A stretch of DNA of 39,761 bases from Erysipelotrichaceae bacterium (GTDB taxonomy: Bacteria; Bacillota_I; Bacilli_A; Erysipelotrichales; Coprobacillaceae): contig JAETPY010000014.1 of NCBI GenBank assembly GCA_021770925.1, forward strand, positions 1 through 39,761. Reading direction: 5' to 3'. The notes under the pieces are model-generated. The model was not told the origin of the DNA, searched no databases, and saw only the letters and a program-made list of their open reading frames with translations. This document shows positions 9,567-16,492 of the stretch, piece after piece (position 1 is the first letter of the stretch; every line of letters begins with the position of its first letter). The position numbers and the translations under genes are program-made.

Positions 9567-10382
9567 ATGAGACAAAAAAGAATTGCTTTAATAAATGATG
9601 TTACTGGATATAGCCGTTGTTCTATTGCGGTGCAATTGCCAATTATTTCAGCTATGGCAATTGAAGGTGTATTTGTGCCTACTGCCATTTTATCAATCAA
9701 TACTTATCATCCTGGTTATTTTTTTGATGATTACACAGATAAAATGAACGATTATATTAAGACATATAAAGACATTGATCTTGAATTTGATGGGATTGTA
9801 ACTGGATTTTTAGGCTCTGCCAAACAAATTGATATTGTTATTGATTTTATTAAATACTTTAAGAAAAATACTTTTATTTTAATTGATCCAGTTATGGGTG
9901 ATCATGGAAAATTATACCCTACATATACTGTTGAAATGCAGAAAAAGATGCGGGAGTTAATTCCATATGCATCAATTATGACACCCAATTTAACAGAATT
10001 ATGTGCTCTTTTAAACATTGAATATCCAGGCAGGATACCTGATTTTAATGAATTATTTATGATGTGTAAACAATTAGCCAGTCAAGGACCAAAAATGATT
10101 GTTGTTACAGGAATTAGTATTGATGATGAGATAATTAATTTTGTTTATGAAGATGGTAAGGATTATCAAATTATTAAAGTAAAAAGAATTGGAGAAGATC
10201 GTAGTGGAACTGGTGATGTTATTAGTGGTGTGATTGCAGGAAAATATTTGTTATGTCACGATTTTTATCAAAGTGTAAAGTCAGCTGCGAATTTTGCTTC
10301 TAAATGTATTAATTATAGTCAAGAAATAGGTGCTCATAATCATTTGGGGTTGTGTTTTGAACCGTTTTTAAAGGAATTATAA
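9567..10382 (+). CDS. Pyridoxal/pyridoxamine kinase (PfkB/ribokinase superfamily)
   Basis: This 271-aa kinase resembles the PdxK/PdxY group, which phosphorylates vitamin B6 forms to make pyridoxal phosphate. The N-terminus RIALINDVTGYSRCSIAVQ matches the PdxY-like opening. The middle holds LIDPVMGDHGKLYPTY, with the Mg/ATP-binding Asp. The C-terminal third carries DRSGTGDVISGVIAG, the anion-hole and catalytic-Asp motif (GTGD) of the family. Length fits. It starts at an ATG with AAGGGG upstream and is followed after 14 bp by the radical SAM gene, probably in one transcript. Confidence 0.88.
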   Translation: MRQKRIALINDVTGYSRCSIAVQLPIISAMAIEGVFVPTAILSINTYHPGYFFDDYTDKMNDYIKTYKDIDLEFDGIVTGFLGSAKQIDIVIDFIKYFKKNTFILIDPVMGDHGKLYPTYTVEMQKKMRELIPYASIMTPNLTELCALLNIEYPGRIPDFNELFMMCKQLASQGPKMIVVTGISIDDEIINFVYEDGKDYQIIKVKRIGEDRSGTGDVISGVIAGKYLLCHDFYQSVKSAANFASKCINYSQEIGAHNHLGLCFEPFLKEL

Positions 10383-10396
10383 GGGAGGAAAGATAA

Positions 10397-11041
10397 ATGG
10401 TTATTTTATATACATTGAATAAGAATAGTTATATTGATATTAAGGAATTAGATGATTTAAAGGGAGTTACTTGTTACGTGAATAGTACTAATCGCTGCTG
10501 CTGTGCTTGTACTTTCTGCTTAAGAAATACTAAAGAAATGCTGGAGTCTAATTCATTGTGGTTAAAAAAAGAACCAGCTGTAGAGATGATTATTGATGAG
10601 TTTAAGAAGTATAATTTGAATGATTTTAAGGAAGTTGTTTTTTGTGGTTTTGGAGAGCCGTTGACACGCCATGATGATTTAATGAAAGTAGCTAGATATT
10701 TAAAGGAGACTAGAAATGATCTACCAATTAGAATCAATACAAATGGTTTATCTTCGGTTACTTTAAAAAGAGATATTACACCTGATTTTAAAGGATTGAT
10801 TGATACGCTTTCAATTAGTTTAAATGCTCCTAGTAAGGAAGAATATTATCAGTTGACTAGATCAAGATATGGTATTGATTCATTTGATTATATGTTAGAT
10901 TTTACTTTAAAAGCTAAACAGTATGTTAAAAATGTTGTTTTAACAGTAGTTGATATTATTGGTGATGAAAAGATTGCCAAGTGTCAAAAGATTGCTGATA
11001 ATTTAGGTGTTATTTTGAGAGTACGTCCTTTTGAGGAATAG
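10397..11041 (+). CDS. Radical SAM protein, TatD-associated type
   Basis: The 214-aa protein has a CxxxCxxC iron-sulfur motif (within NRCCCACTFCLR, about residues 34-42), the glycine-rich FCGFGEPLTR SAM-binding segment and an RINTNGLSS strand. Its short length, its opening ILYTLNKNSYIDI and its overall sequence match the small radical SAM family usually annotated as TatD-associated; the substrate of that family is not known to me. No TatD gene is seen in this window, so the usual partner is absent or elsewhere. GGGAGG precedes the ATG. The extra Cys residues next to the cluster motif (three in a row) are notable. Confidence 0.85.
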   Translation: MVILYTLNKNSYIDIKELDDLKGVTCYVNSTNRCCCACTFCLRNTKEMLESNSLWLKKEPAVEMIIDEFKKYNLNDFKEVVFCGFGEPLTRHDDLMKVARYLKETRNDLPIRINTNGLSSVTLKRDITPDFKGLIDTLSISLNAPSKEEYYQLTRSRYGIDSFDYMLDFTLKAKQYVKNVVLTVVDIIGDEKIAKCQKIADNLGVILRVRPFEE

Positions 11042-11045
11042 TAAA

Positions 11046-11074
11046 TTGTTTATCTAGAACTGTTATGATATAAT
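11046..11074 (+). promoter_or_regulatory. Promoter of the phosphatase gene
   Basis: TTGTTT (11046-11051), a 17-nt spacer and an extended -10, TGATATAAT, with TATAAT at 11069-11074. It begins right after the radical SAM stop codon. Confidence 0.75.
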
Positions 11075-11095
11075 CTTATCGGTGAGGTAAATTAT

Positions 11096-11830
11096 ATGAT
11101 GCAATTGAGTCGAGAAGAGAGAATGTTAAAGGTTGAAAGTATGACTAATATTCGTGATTTGGGCGGATATGAAACTCAGGCAGGATATTATACTAAAAGT
11201 CATAAGTTTATACGTTCAACCAATCCTAGTAAATTAACTGATGAAGAAAAAGAATATTTATATGAATATGGTATTCGGGTACAAGTTGATTTACGAAGTA
11301 ATTTTGAATTAGAGCAGCAGCCTAGTTCATTAATTGATTATAAAGATGTTAAATATTATCATGTTGATTTGATGAAAGTTAAGGATCTAAATGTATTACC
11401 AAAAGAGATAGCAGATTATCAAGATTTAGCAGGTTTTTATATATTTATGCTGGAAACAAACAAAGAGCAGGTTAAAGAAGTATTTGAAATTTTTTATGAT
11501 AATCCTTATGATGCAGTTATGTTTAATTGTTCAGCAGGTAAAGATAGAACTGGAGTTGTGGCTGCTTTGTTATTAGATTTAGCTGGTTGTCATGAATATG
11601 ATATTGTTAAAGATTATTCTGAGTCCTATGAAAATAATTTAAAACTTATTCCAGAGCTAGAAAAGCTTATTGATGTACAAAATCGTGTTTATTTAGAATC
11701 AGAACCACGAATGATGATGAAATTTCTTGATTATTTGAGAAATAATTATGGTAGTGCTAAGGAATATTTGATAAGCTGTGGAATGGAAGAAGATAAAATT
11801 TTAGAAATAATGGAAAATTTTGTAATTTAA
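11096..11830 (+). CDS. Tyrosine-specific protein phosphatase family protein (CX5R)
   Basis: This 244-aa protein has the bacterial Y_phosphatase3 layout: an N-terminal TNIRDLGGYET motif and RSTNPSKLTDEE, then the active-site P-loop FNCSAGKDRTGVVAALLL at about residues 141-158. The P-loop has the catalytic Cys and Arg of CX5R and the KDR form typical of enzymes that may also act on phosphoinositides; Asn replaces the more usual His before Cys. The Asp general acid may come from the central region. Physiological substrates are unknown. Two adjacent ATG codons (11096, 11099) follow GGTGAGG. A terminator-like hairpin follows the stop. Confidence 0.88.
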   Translation: MMQLSREERMLKVESMTNIRDLGGYETQAGYYTKSHKFIRSTNPSKLTDEEKEYLYEYGIRVQVDLRSNFELEQQPSSLIDYKDVKYYHVDLMKVKDLNVLPKEIADYQDLAGFYIFMLETNKEQVKEVFEIFYDNPYDAVMFNCSAGKDRTGVVAALLLDLAGCHEYDIVKDYSESYENNLKLIPELEKLIDVQNRVYLESEPRMMMKFLDYLRNNYGSAKEYLISCGMEEDKILEIMENFVI

Positions 11831-11840
11831 TGAAGTAAAT

Positions 11841-11879
11841 CTCCTATTTGATTTGTATAAGATAATAGGAGGTTTTTTT
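11841..11879 (+). terminator. Terminator hairpin whose 3' arm is the next gene's ribosome site
   Basis: CTCCTATT (11841-11848) pairs with AATAGGAG (11864-11871) across a 15-nt loop and is followed by G and seven T, so it reads as the phosphatase terminator. The 3' arm contains AGGAGG (11867-11872), which sits 8 nt before the ATG at 11881 and is clearly that gene's Shine-Dalgarno sequence. Read-through transcripts would hide the ribosome site in the stem. Confidence 0.75.
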
Positions 11880-11880
11880 A

Positions 11881-12284
11881 TGAAAAGAACTAATACTTTA
11901 ACTTTTAAACAAAAACAGGATGCTGTTAAAAATTTATTTAAACAATACCATCGAGCTAAATTAAAATTATATTGCTTGGAAAATGTAAATTATTATCCTC
12001 AAGTAAGTGCGGGGGTTATTAGAGAAACAAAAAAGTATTATAAAAGATCAGTTGCTGAGCGTTTGAATAGTAGAATTGAGGATAAGGATGAATTAAAGAG
12101 TTTAATTTCTTCATTTGAAATTATTATTAAAGCATTGAGCCCAGATAGCCAAGTAATTATTACTAATGAATTTATAAATCAAAAAGAAGATGACTGGTGG
12201 GTTGATTATTATAGTCGAGCTACTTATTATCGTTTAAAAACAAGGGCATTAGAGGAAGTTTTATTTTATGTAAATATTATTTGA
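11881..12284 (+). CDS. Small protein with a C-terminal sigma-4/ArpU-like helix-turn-helix
   Basis: This 134-aa basic, all-helical protein has a C-terminus (DDWWVDYYSRATYYRLKTR) that resembles the HTH of ArpU/RinA-type late regulators and sigma region 4, where Y-S-x-x-T-Y-Y-R is the recognition-helix pattern. It also recalls the small mollicute MG284/MPN403 family; I cannot confirm that by eye. No phage genes are nearby. Start ATG 11881 is fixed by AGGAGG; an upstream in-frame ATG at 11853 lies in the hairpin loop and is rejected. The likely role is DNA binding or transcription control; the target is unknown. Confidence 0.65.
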
Positions 12285-12302
12285 AGCATAATTACTTTTT
12301 TC

Positions 12303-12330
12303 TTGAAATGGTTTAAATTTAAGATATAAT
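12303..12330 (+). promoter_or_regulatory. Promoter of the purine permease gene
   Basis: TTGAAA (12303-12308), a 16-nt spacer and TATAAT (12325-12330). The leader would be only about 20 nt, too short for the purine riboswitch that often precedes this gene type in Bacilli. Confidence 0.75.
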
Positions 12331-12357
12331 TAAAGAGAATTTGTAGAAGGAGAAATA

Positions 12358-13677
12358 ATGATGCTTGAAAAATTTTTTAAATTAAAAGGAAAGGGAACTA
12401 CTGTTAAGACAGAAGTTATTGCAGGGATTACTACTTTTTTAGCAATGGCTTATATTTTAGCGGTAAACCCTAATATGTTGCAGGAAACTGGATTGTCATA
12501 TGAAGGTGTTTTCTTAGCAACTGCTTTATCTTCAGGAATTGCAACCTTGATTATGGGACTGCTTGCAAATTATCCAGTTGCTTTAGCTCCAGGAATGGGA
12601 GTAAATGCTTTATTTACATATACGTTAGTATTTACGATGGGATATAGTCCTGCTGCTGCTTTAGCTGCAGTAGTAGTATCAGGATTAATTTTCTTAGTTA
12701 TTTCAATAACTGGTATTCGTAAGGCAATTATTAATGCGATTCCACAACAACTGAAATTAGCAATTGGAGCTGGAATTGGTTTTTTCATTGCTTTTATTGG
12801 ATTGAAAAATGCCGGAATTATTGTCGGAAATGAATCTACGTTTGTAGCTTTAGGAAAATTAACTGATCCGGTTGTTTTACTTGCAGTATTTGGAATATTG
12901 ATAACTGTAATATTAATGGCTAAAAAAGTTCCTGCAGCAGTATTTTATGGTTTAGTAGTTACAGCTGTTGTTGGAATTATTTTAGGGTTATTTGGTATAG
13001 AAGGAATGCCAGAGGTTCCTTCGGCAATTGTATCATTTGATTTAGATACTAGTGGATTTGGGATTTTTATGAATGGATTTGGAGAATTATTTTCTCATCC
13101 TGATTGTATTGTAGCACTATTTTCATTATTATTTGTCGATTTCTTCGATACAGCAGGTACTTTGATTTCGGTAGCTAATAAAACTAATTTAATTGATAAA
13201 AATGGTGAACTTGCAAATATCGAACAAGCGCTTGTTGCTGATTCAACGGGTACAGTAATTGGTGGGATTTTAGGAACTTCTACAGTTACTTCATTTGTAG
13301 AATCAACTGCCGGTGTTGAAGCTGGAGGAAGAACAGGGTTAACAGCTTGTGTTACAGCAGTACTTTTCTTTTTATCAATATTTTTTGCACCTGTTTTAAG
13401 TGTGGTAACTAGTGCAGTTACTGCTCCTGCTTTAGTTGCAGTAGGAATTTCTATGGCTACTCAATTAGGTGGAATTGAATGGGATGATATTGTTTTTGCA
13501 GCAGCTGGTTTTATTACTGTAATTATGATGATTTTAACGTATTCTATTTCTGATGGAATTGCTTTTGGGTTCATTGTTTATGGTCTTACTAGTGTTGTTG
13601 CTGGTAGAGCAAAAGAAATTAAACCAATTGTTTGGGTTTTGATTCTGGTATTTATTGCATATTTTGCATTAATTTAA
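12358..13677 (+). CDS. NCS2 family guanine/hypoxanthine (purine) permease
   Basis: This 439-aa membrane protein belongs to the AzgA/PbuG/AdeQ branch of NCS2 nucleobase transporters, which import purine bases with protons. It has the family opening KGTTVKTEVIAGITTFLAMAYILAVNP, then LAPGMGVNALFTYTLV (the half-helix with substrate contacts), the LFSLLFVDFFDTAGTLI segment and GTSTVTSFVESTAGVEAGGRTGLTA, the second substrate-binding segment. About 12-14 hydrophobic spans are visible. Two adjacent ATG codons follow AGAAGGAG. It is monocistronic between its own promoter and terminator. The exact base specificity cannot be told. Confidence 0.93.
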   Translation: MMLEKFFKLKGKGTTVKTEVIAGITTFLAMAYILAVNPNMLQETGLSYEGVFLATALSSGIATLIMGLLANYPVALAPGMGVNALFTYTLVFTMGYSPAAALAAVVVSGLIFLVISITGIRKAIINAIPQQLKLAIGAGIGFFIAFIGLKNAGIIVGNESTFVALGKLTDPVVLLAVFGILITVILMAKKVPAAVFYGLVVTAVVGIILGLFGIEGMPEVPSAIVSFDLDTSGFGIFMNGFGELFSHPDCIVALFSLLFVDFFDTAGTLISVANKTNLIDKNGELANIEQALVADSTGTVIGGILGTSTVTSFVESTAGVEAGGRTGLTACVTAVLFFLSIFFAPVLSVVTSAVTAPALVAVGISMATQLGGIEWDDIVFAAAGFITVIMMILTYSISDGIAFGFIVYGLTSVVAGRAKEIKPIVWVLILVFIAYFALI

Positions 13678-13721
13678 TCAAGAATTTTAAAAGTGAATAT
13701 TAAAATTGAATTAATATAAAA

Positions 13722-13755
13722 AGATCACATCTTATTTATAATAGATTATGATCTT
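13722..13755. other. Inverted repeat without T-run downstream of the permease
   Basis: AAGATCA and TGATCTT form a 7-bp outer stem around 20 nt of unpaired sequence. It lacks a T-run and is followed 14 nt later by a proper terminator. It could be a 3' end stabiliser or an RNA-processing structure. Confidence 0.35.
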
Positions 13756-13769
13756 GTAAGCAGTTATTT

Positions 13770-13804
13770 AAATGTTATGTCTAAGCGCATAACATTTTTC
13801 TTTT
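13770..13804 (+). terminator. Terminator of the purine permease gene
   Basis: AAATGTTATG (13770-13779) and CATAACATTT (13788-13797) form a 10-bp stem with an 8-nt loop, followed by TTCTTTT. Confidence 0.85.
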
Positions 13805-13960
13805 ATAAATATGTATTTAAAATAGCAGGCTACAAAATTGAAGAATATCACAGAAATTAGAAAATCTAGTTTAAGATTTTGGTTGAAAAGTTTATAGTCA
13901 ACAATTTATTTTTAGATAATATAAAAAATTATTGAATTATTTATATGACAAACATCACTA

Positions 13961-14013
13961 TTTAGTCATTATTGATATATTCAATGGACTAAATTTAATT
14001 TATTTACTATACT
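13961..14013 (+). promoter_or_regulatory. Promoter and 33-bp dyad upstream of the secreted protein gene
   Basis: TTTAGTC (13961-13967) and GACTAAA (13987-13993) are exact complements flanking a second dyad, ATTGA-TATAT-TCAAT. The right arm overlaps a candidate -35 box, TGGACT (13985-13990), set 17 nt before TATACT (14008-14013). This arrangement looks like an operator over the -35 box. The remaining intergenic sequence from 13805 to 13960 shows nothing else I can support. Confidence 0.55.
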
Positions 14014-14053
14014 TGTTTATGACCACATATAGGGGAGGGAAGAGGATAATAAA

Positions 14054-14602
14054 ATGAAAATAAAAAAATTTTTATGCATTATTTGTTTATTCATATATTG
14101 TATAATTTCCAATAATACCTCAGTATTTGCCATAGAACAGAGTCTCACTGAAGATGAGGTATCAGAAATTGCGTTTAGGGCAAATGTACCTGAAATTTTA
14201 GAAGCAGGAACTATAGATGATCCAAAAATTGTCTTTGATTCTAGATATGATTCAGTTACTGATGCTATTTTCATTCCAAGGGCAGTTCCTTCAAATTATG
14301 ATTATTACCGGATATACAATTGTATTGTAGTATGCAAAGGAACTGGAGTTGCTGGATCGTCAGCATTAAATGCTCATATAAATTTTTATATTAATGTATT
14401 TTTTAAAGGAACATCTTGTGTAGGATATGAAAATCCAGTTGTTGTAAGCATAAATAATTATGCGGGAGCAACAGGTTATTCAAATCCTAAGGTAACAGTA
14501 ACATCACAGATATCTTCACGGATTACTTTTAAAGGATCTTGTACTTTAACTGCTGGACAAACTTTTACGATGACAGGGACAAGTATACTTAATGTACCTT
14601 GA
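14054..14602 (+). CDS. Secreted protein of unknown function
   Basis: I do not recognise this 182-aa protein. A clear signal peptide (KIKKFLCIICLFIYCIISN, cleaved near SVFA at about residue 26) sends it out of the cell. The mature part has an acidic N-terminal helix (LTEDEVSEIAFRANVPEILEA) and then a Tyr-, Gly-, Ser- and Thr-rich, beta-strand-like region of about 90 residues with two or three Cys that could pair. There is no anchor or catalytic motif. The pattern suggests a small extracellular beta-sandwich, perhaps a bacteriocin-like, adhesive or envelope protein, but that is a guess. AGAGGA lies 7 nt before the ATG, and a 51-aa membrane protein follows 9 bp later. Confidence 0.75.
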   Translation: MKIKKFLCIICLFIYCIISNNTSVFAIEQSLTEDEVSEIAFRANVPEILEAGTIDDPKIVFDSRYDSVTDAIFIPRAVPSNYDYYRIYNCIVVCKGTGVAGSSALNAHINFYINVFFKGTSCVGYENPVVVSINNYAGATGYSNPKVTVTSQISSRITFKGSCTLTAGQTFTMTGTSILNVP

Positions 14603-14611
14603 TAGATCATT

Positions 14612-14767
14612 ATGAGAAAAAATATTAGATTTCAAGATCCTAAAAGAACTAAAGAAATTCAAGAAGATATGAGAGATTGTGGATGGTCTTTAACAGGTCG
14701 AGGTTTAATTATTGGGGCTTTTATTATTATTGTAATACTTCTAAGTTATTTTTTTGGTATTAAATAA
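14612..14767 (+). CDS. Small single-span membrane protein, 51 aa
   Basis: The reading frame encodes 51 residues. A charged N-terminal half (RKNIRFQDPKRTKEIQEDM) is followed by a single hydrophobic span (LIIGAFIIIVILLSYFF) and a short basic tail, so the N-terminus is probably cytoplasmic. It begins 9 bp after the secreted protein gene and has no good ribosome site of its own, implying translational coupling. It has codon usage like its neighbours and ends before a strong terminator. The pairing hints that it is an accessory or immunity-type partner of the secreted protein; that is inference only. Confidence 0.6.
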   Translation: MRKNIRFQDPKRTKEIQEDMRDCGWSLTGRGLIIGAFIIIVILLSYFFGIK

Positions 14768-14821
14768 GTATTTAATTTATAAAAATACTTATGTGTGGTT
14801 TTAAAATGTAGTTATAGTAAT

Positions 14822-14858
14822 AAAGTAGGCTAATTTATTTTTTAGGTGAGCCTACTTT
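14822..14858. terminator. Bidirectional terminator
   Basis: AAAGTAGGCT (14822-14831) pairs perfectly with AGCCTACTTT (14849-14858) around a 17-nt loop. It separates the 51-aa membrane protein gene (+) from tspO (-). Confidence 0.85.
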
Positions 14859-14878
14859 TCTATAATGTTTAATTATTA

Positions 14879-15340
14879 CTAATTATGTAAAAAGATCCAA
14901 AAATTTAAATATAATGCAAATAGAATCCAGCCAAGATATGGAAGAAGCAAATATGCTGCAATTGGTCTTATTTTATAGAAAAAACGAATTAAAATAATAA
15001 CTGAAATGTTTAAACTAAGTAAAATTGCTAATGCTAAAAGAAAGTTTTGATAGTTGAAAAAAGTAATTGGCCAGGCAAAATTTAAAGCTAACTGAAAATA
15101 ATACAAAATTAAAGCAGATTCTTTATGATTATCTTTACTGCGATGAATTAGATAGCTGGAAAAACCAATCAACACATATAAAACAGCCCAGACAATAGGA
15201 AAAATAAAACCTGGTGGAGCTGTTTTGGGTCGATTAATTTTTTGATAAAGCCCCATTGCATTAAATGTACACAGTGCGCTTAAAGCTCCAATCCCTAAAG
15301 ATATTGCTACATTTAAGATTATATATTTATATTTTTTCAA
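14879..15340 (-). CDS. tspO: TspO/MBR family membrane protein
   Basis: This is a small five-span membrane protein of the tryptophan-rich sensory protein/translocator family, which binds porphyrins and related ligands; its role in Firmicutes is not settled. The key loop NRPKTAPPGFIFPIVWAVLY is present, as are the later FAWPITFFNYQNFLLAL and PYLGWILFALYLNFWIFLHN segments. I prefer a TTG start at 15340 because GGTGA lies 5 nt upstream of it; ATG at 15352 or 15367 in the same frame lacks a ribosome site. Length is then 153 aa, normal for the family. Confidence 0.88.
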   Translation of the reverse strand: MKKYKYIILNVAISLGIGALSALCTFNAMGLYQKINRPKTAPPGFIFPIVWAVLYVLIGFSSYLIHRSKDNHKESALILYYFQLALNFAWPITFFNYQNFLLALAILLSLNISVIILIRFFYKIRPIAAYLLLPYLGWILFALYLNFWIFLHN

Positions 15341-15480
15341 TTTGATCACCATGATTATTATTAACAATTTATAAAAAAATATTAAGAAGTGATAAAGATT
15401 GATAAAATATTTTCTATTTTAGAAAAAAATACTTCTATATAAAAACGGTTTCATGTATAATTAAATAGCGAGGTACTTAA

Positions 15481-16236
15481 ATGAAATTAATATCATGGAA
15501 TGTAAATGGAATTAGAGCTTGTATAAATAAGGGTTTTTATGATGTTTTAAAAGATAGTCAGGCAGATATATTTTGTGTTCAAGAAACCAAAATGCAAGAA
15601 GGACAAATTGAATTAGATAAGCATGGCTATTTTACTTATATGAATAGTGCTAAAAAGAAGGGATATAGCGGAACTTTAGTGTTTTCTAAGATTGAACCAT
15701 TGAGTTATAGTTATGGAATCAATATTGAAGAACATGATCAAGAAGGACGTGTTATTACTTTAGAATATGAAAGTTTTTATTTAGTAAACTGTTATACACC
15801 AAATAGTCAAGATGAATTAAAACGTTTGGATTATCGGATGACGTGGGAAGATGCTTTTTTAGAATATTTAAAGATACTTGAAAAAAGAAAACCAGTAATT
15901 TTATGTGGTGATCTTAATGTTGCACATCAGGAAATAGATTTGAAAAATCCTAAAACTAATCGAAAAAATGCTGGTTTTAGTGATGAAGAAAGAGCTAAAA
16001 TGACACAATTACTAGAAAATGGTTTTATTGATACTTTCAGATATTTATATCCAGATTTAAAAGGGGTTTATTCATGGTGGTCATATCGTTTTAATGCACG
16101 TAAAAATAATGCTGGATGGCGGATAGACTATTTCATTGTATCTGATTGTTTGAAAGAAAAAATTAAAGATGCACATATTTATACAGACATTATCGGTAGT
16201 GATCATTGTCCTGTAGGTTTAGACATTGATTTGTAA
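15481..16236 (+). CDS. xth: Exodeoxyribonuclease III / AP endonuclease
   Basis: This 251-aa enzyme cuts DNA 5' of abasic sites and removes 3' blocks in base excision repair. All ExoIII landmarks are seen: WNVNGIRAC (metal-site Asn), QETKMQEGQ (metal-binding Glu), [20 protein letters not shown] (catalytic Asp/Asn), the [20 protein letters not shown] segment with its DNA-contacting residues, and the terminal GSDHCPVGL with the catalytic Asp-His. A TATAAT lies at 15456-15461 and GCGAGG precedes the ATG. A 31-aa reading frame follows in the same transcript. Confidence 0.96.
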   Translation: MKLISWNVNGIRACINKGFYDVLKDSQADIFCVQETKMQEGQIELDKHGYFTYMNSAKKKGYSGTLVFSKIEPLSYSYGINIEEHDQEGRVITLEYESFYLVNCYTPNSQDELKRLDYRMTWEDAFLEYLKILEKRKPVILCGDLNVAHQEIDLKNPKTNRKNAGFSDEERAKMTQLLENGFIDTFRYLYPDLKGVYSWWSYRFNARKNNAGWRIDYFIVSDCLKEKIKDAHIYTDIIGSDHCPVGLDIDL

Positions 16237-16260
16237 GAGATAAGCAAAGGAGTTTTTTGT

Positions 16261-16356
16261 ATGACACCAATTATATTATTATCGTTATATACATTACTTG
16301 GAGTAATAATATTTTTCTTTGGTTGCGTAGCTTACAACAAAATAAAAAACAAGTAA
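16261..16356 (+). CDS. Very small membrane peptide, 31 aa
   Basis: A strong ribosome site AAAGGAG (16246-16252) sits 8 nt before an ATG that opens a 31-codon frame. The product is one hydrophobic span (PIILLSLYTLLGVIIFFFG) with a basic tail, the size and shape of MetS-type small subunits of sodium symporters. A sodium symporter gene lies next door but on the opposite, convergent strand, which is not the usual arrangement, so MetS identity is only a possibility. Its last two codons and stop form the outer arm of the hairpin element that follows. Confidence 0.6.
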   Translation: MTPIILLSLYTLLGVIIFFFGCVAYNKIKNK

Positions 16357-16490
16357 GTAAAATGGTTCTTTCTTACTTTAGGGTAACATTAAAAAGAGAT
16401 TTCATTAATGATTTGATAAATACTATCATTATTGGAATCTCTTATTTTTACTTACCCATTATCGAGTAAGAACTAGTAAAATTACTTGTT
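16348..16490. repeat. Nested hairpin element, copy A (about 143 bp)
   Basis: The DNA between two convergent genes folds on itself through a series of nested complementary blocks: AACAAGTAA (16348-16356) with TTACTTGTT (16482-16490); TTACT near 16373 with AGTAA at 16465, extended by GTTCTT/AAGAAC; GGGTAA (16381) with TTACCC (16452); AAGAGATT (16394) with AATCTCTT (16436); and ATGAT with ATCAT at the tip. A T-run follows on the plus strand, so it can act as terminator for both genes. A related inverted copy lies at about 26361-26470. Confidence 0.75.
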
Positions 16491-16492
16491 TT

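Noticed and set aside
9515-9700. Minus-strand 61-aa frame over the pyridoxal kinase start
   Set aside because: Antisense shadow with no ribosome site.
11853-11880. Longer N-terminus for the small HTH-like protein
   Set aside because: The upstream ATG lies in the terminator loop and the added residues are encoded by the hairpin; AGGAGG fixes the ATG at 11881.
12285-12357. Possible purine riboswitch before the NCS2 permease
   Set aside because: The promoter leaves a leader of only about 20 nt and no conserved purine-aptamer pairing is present.
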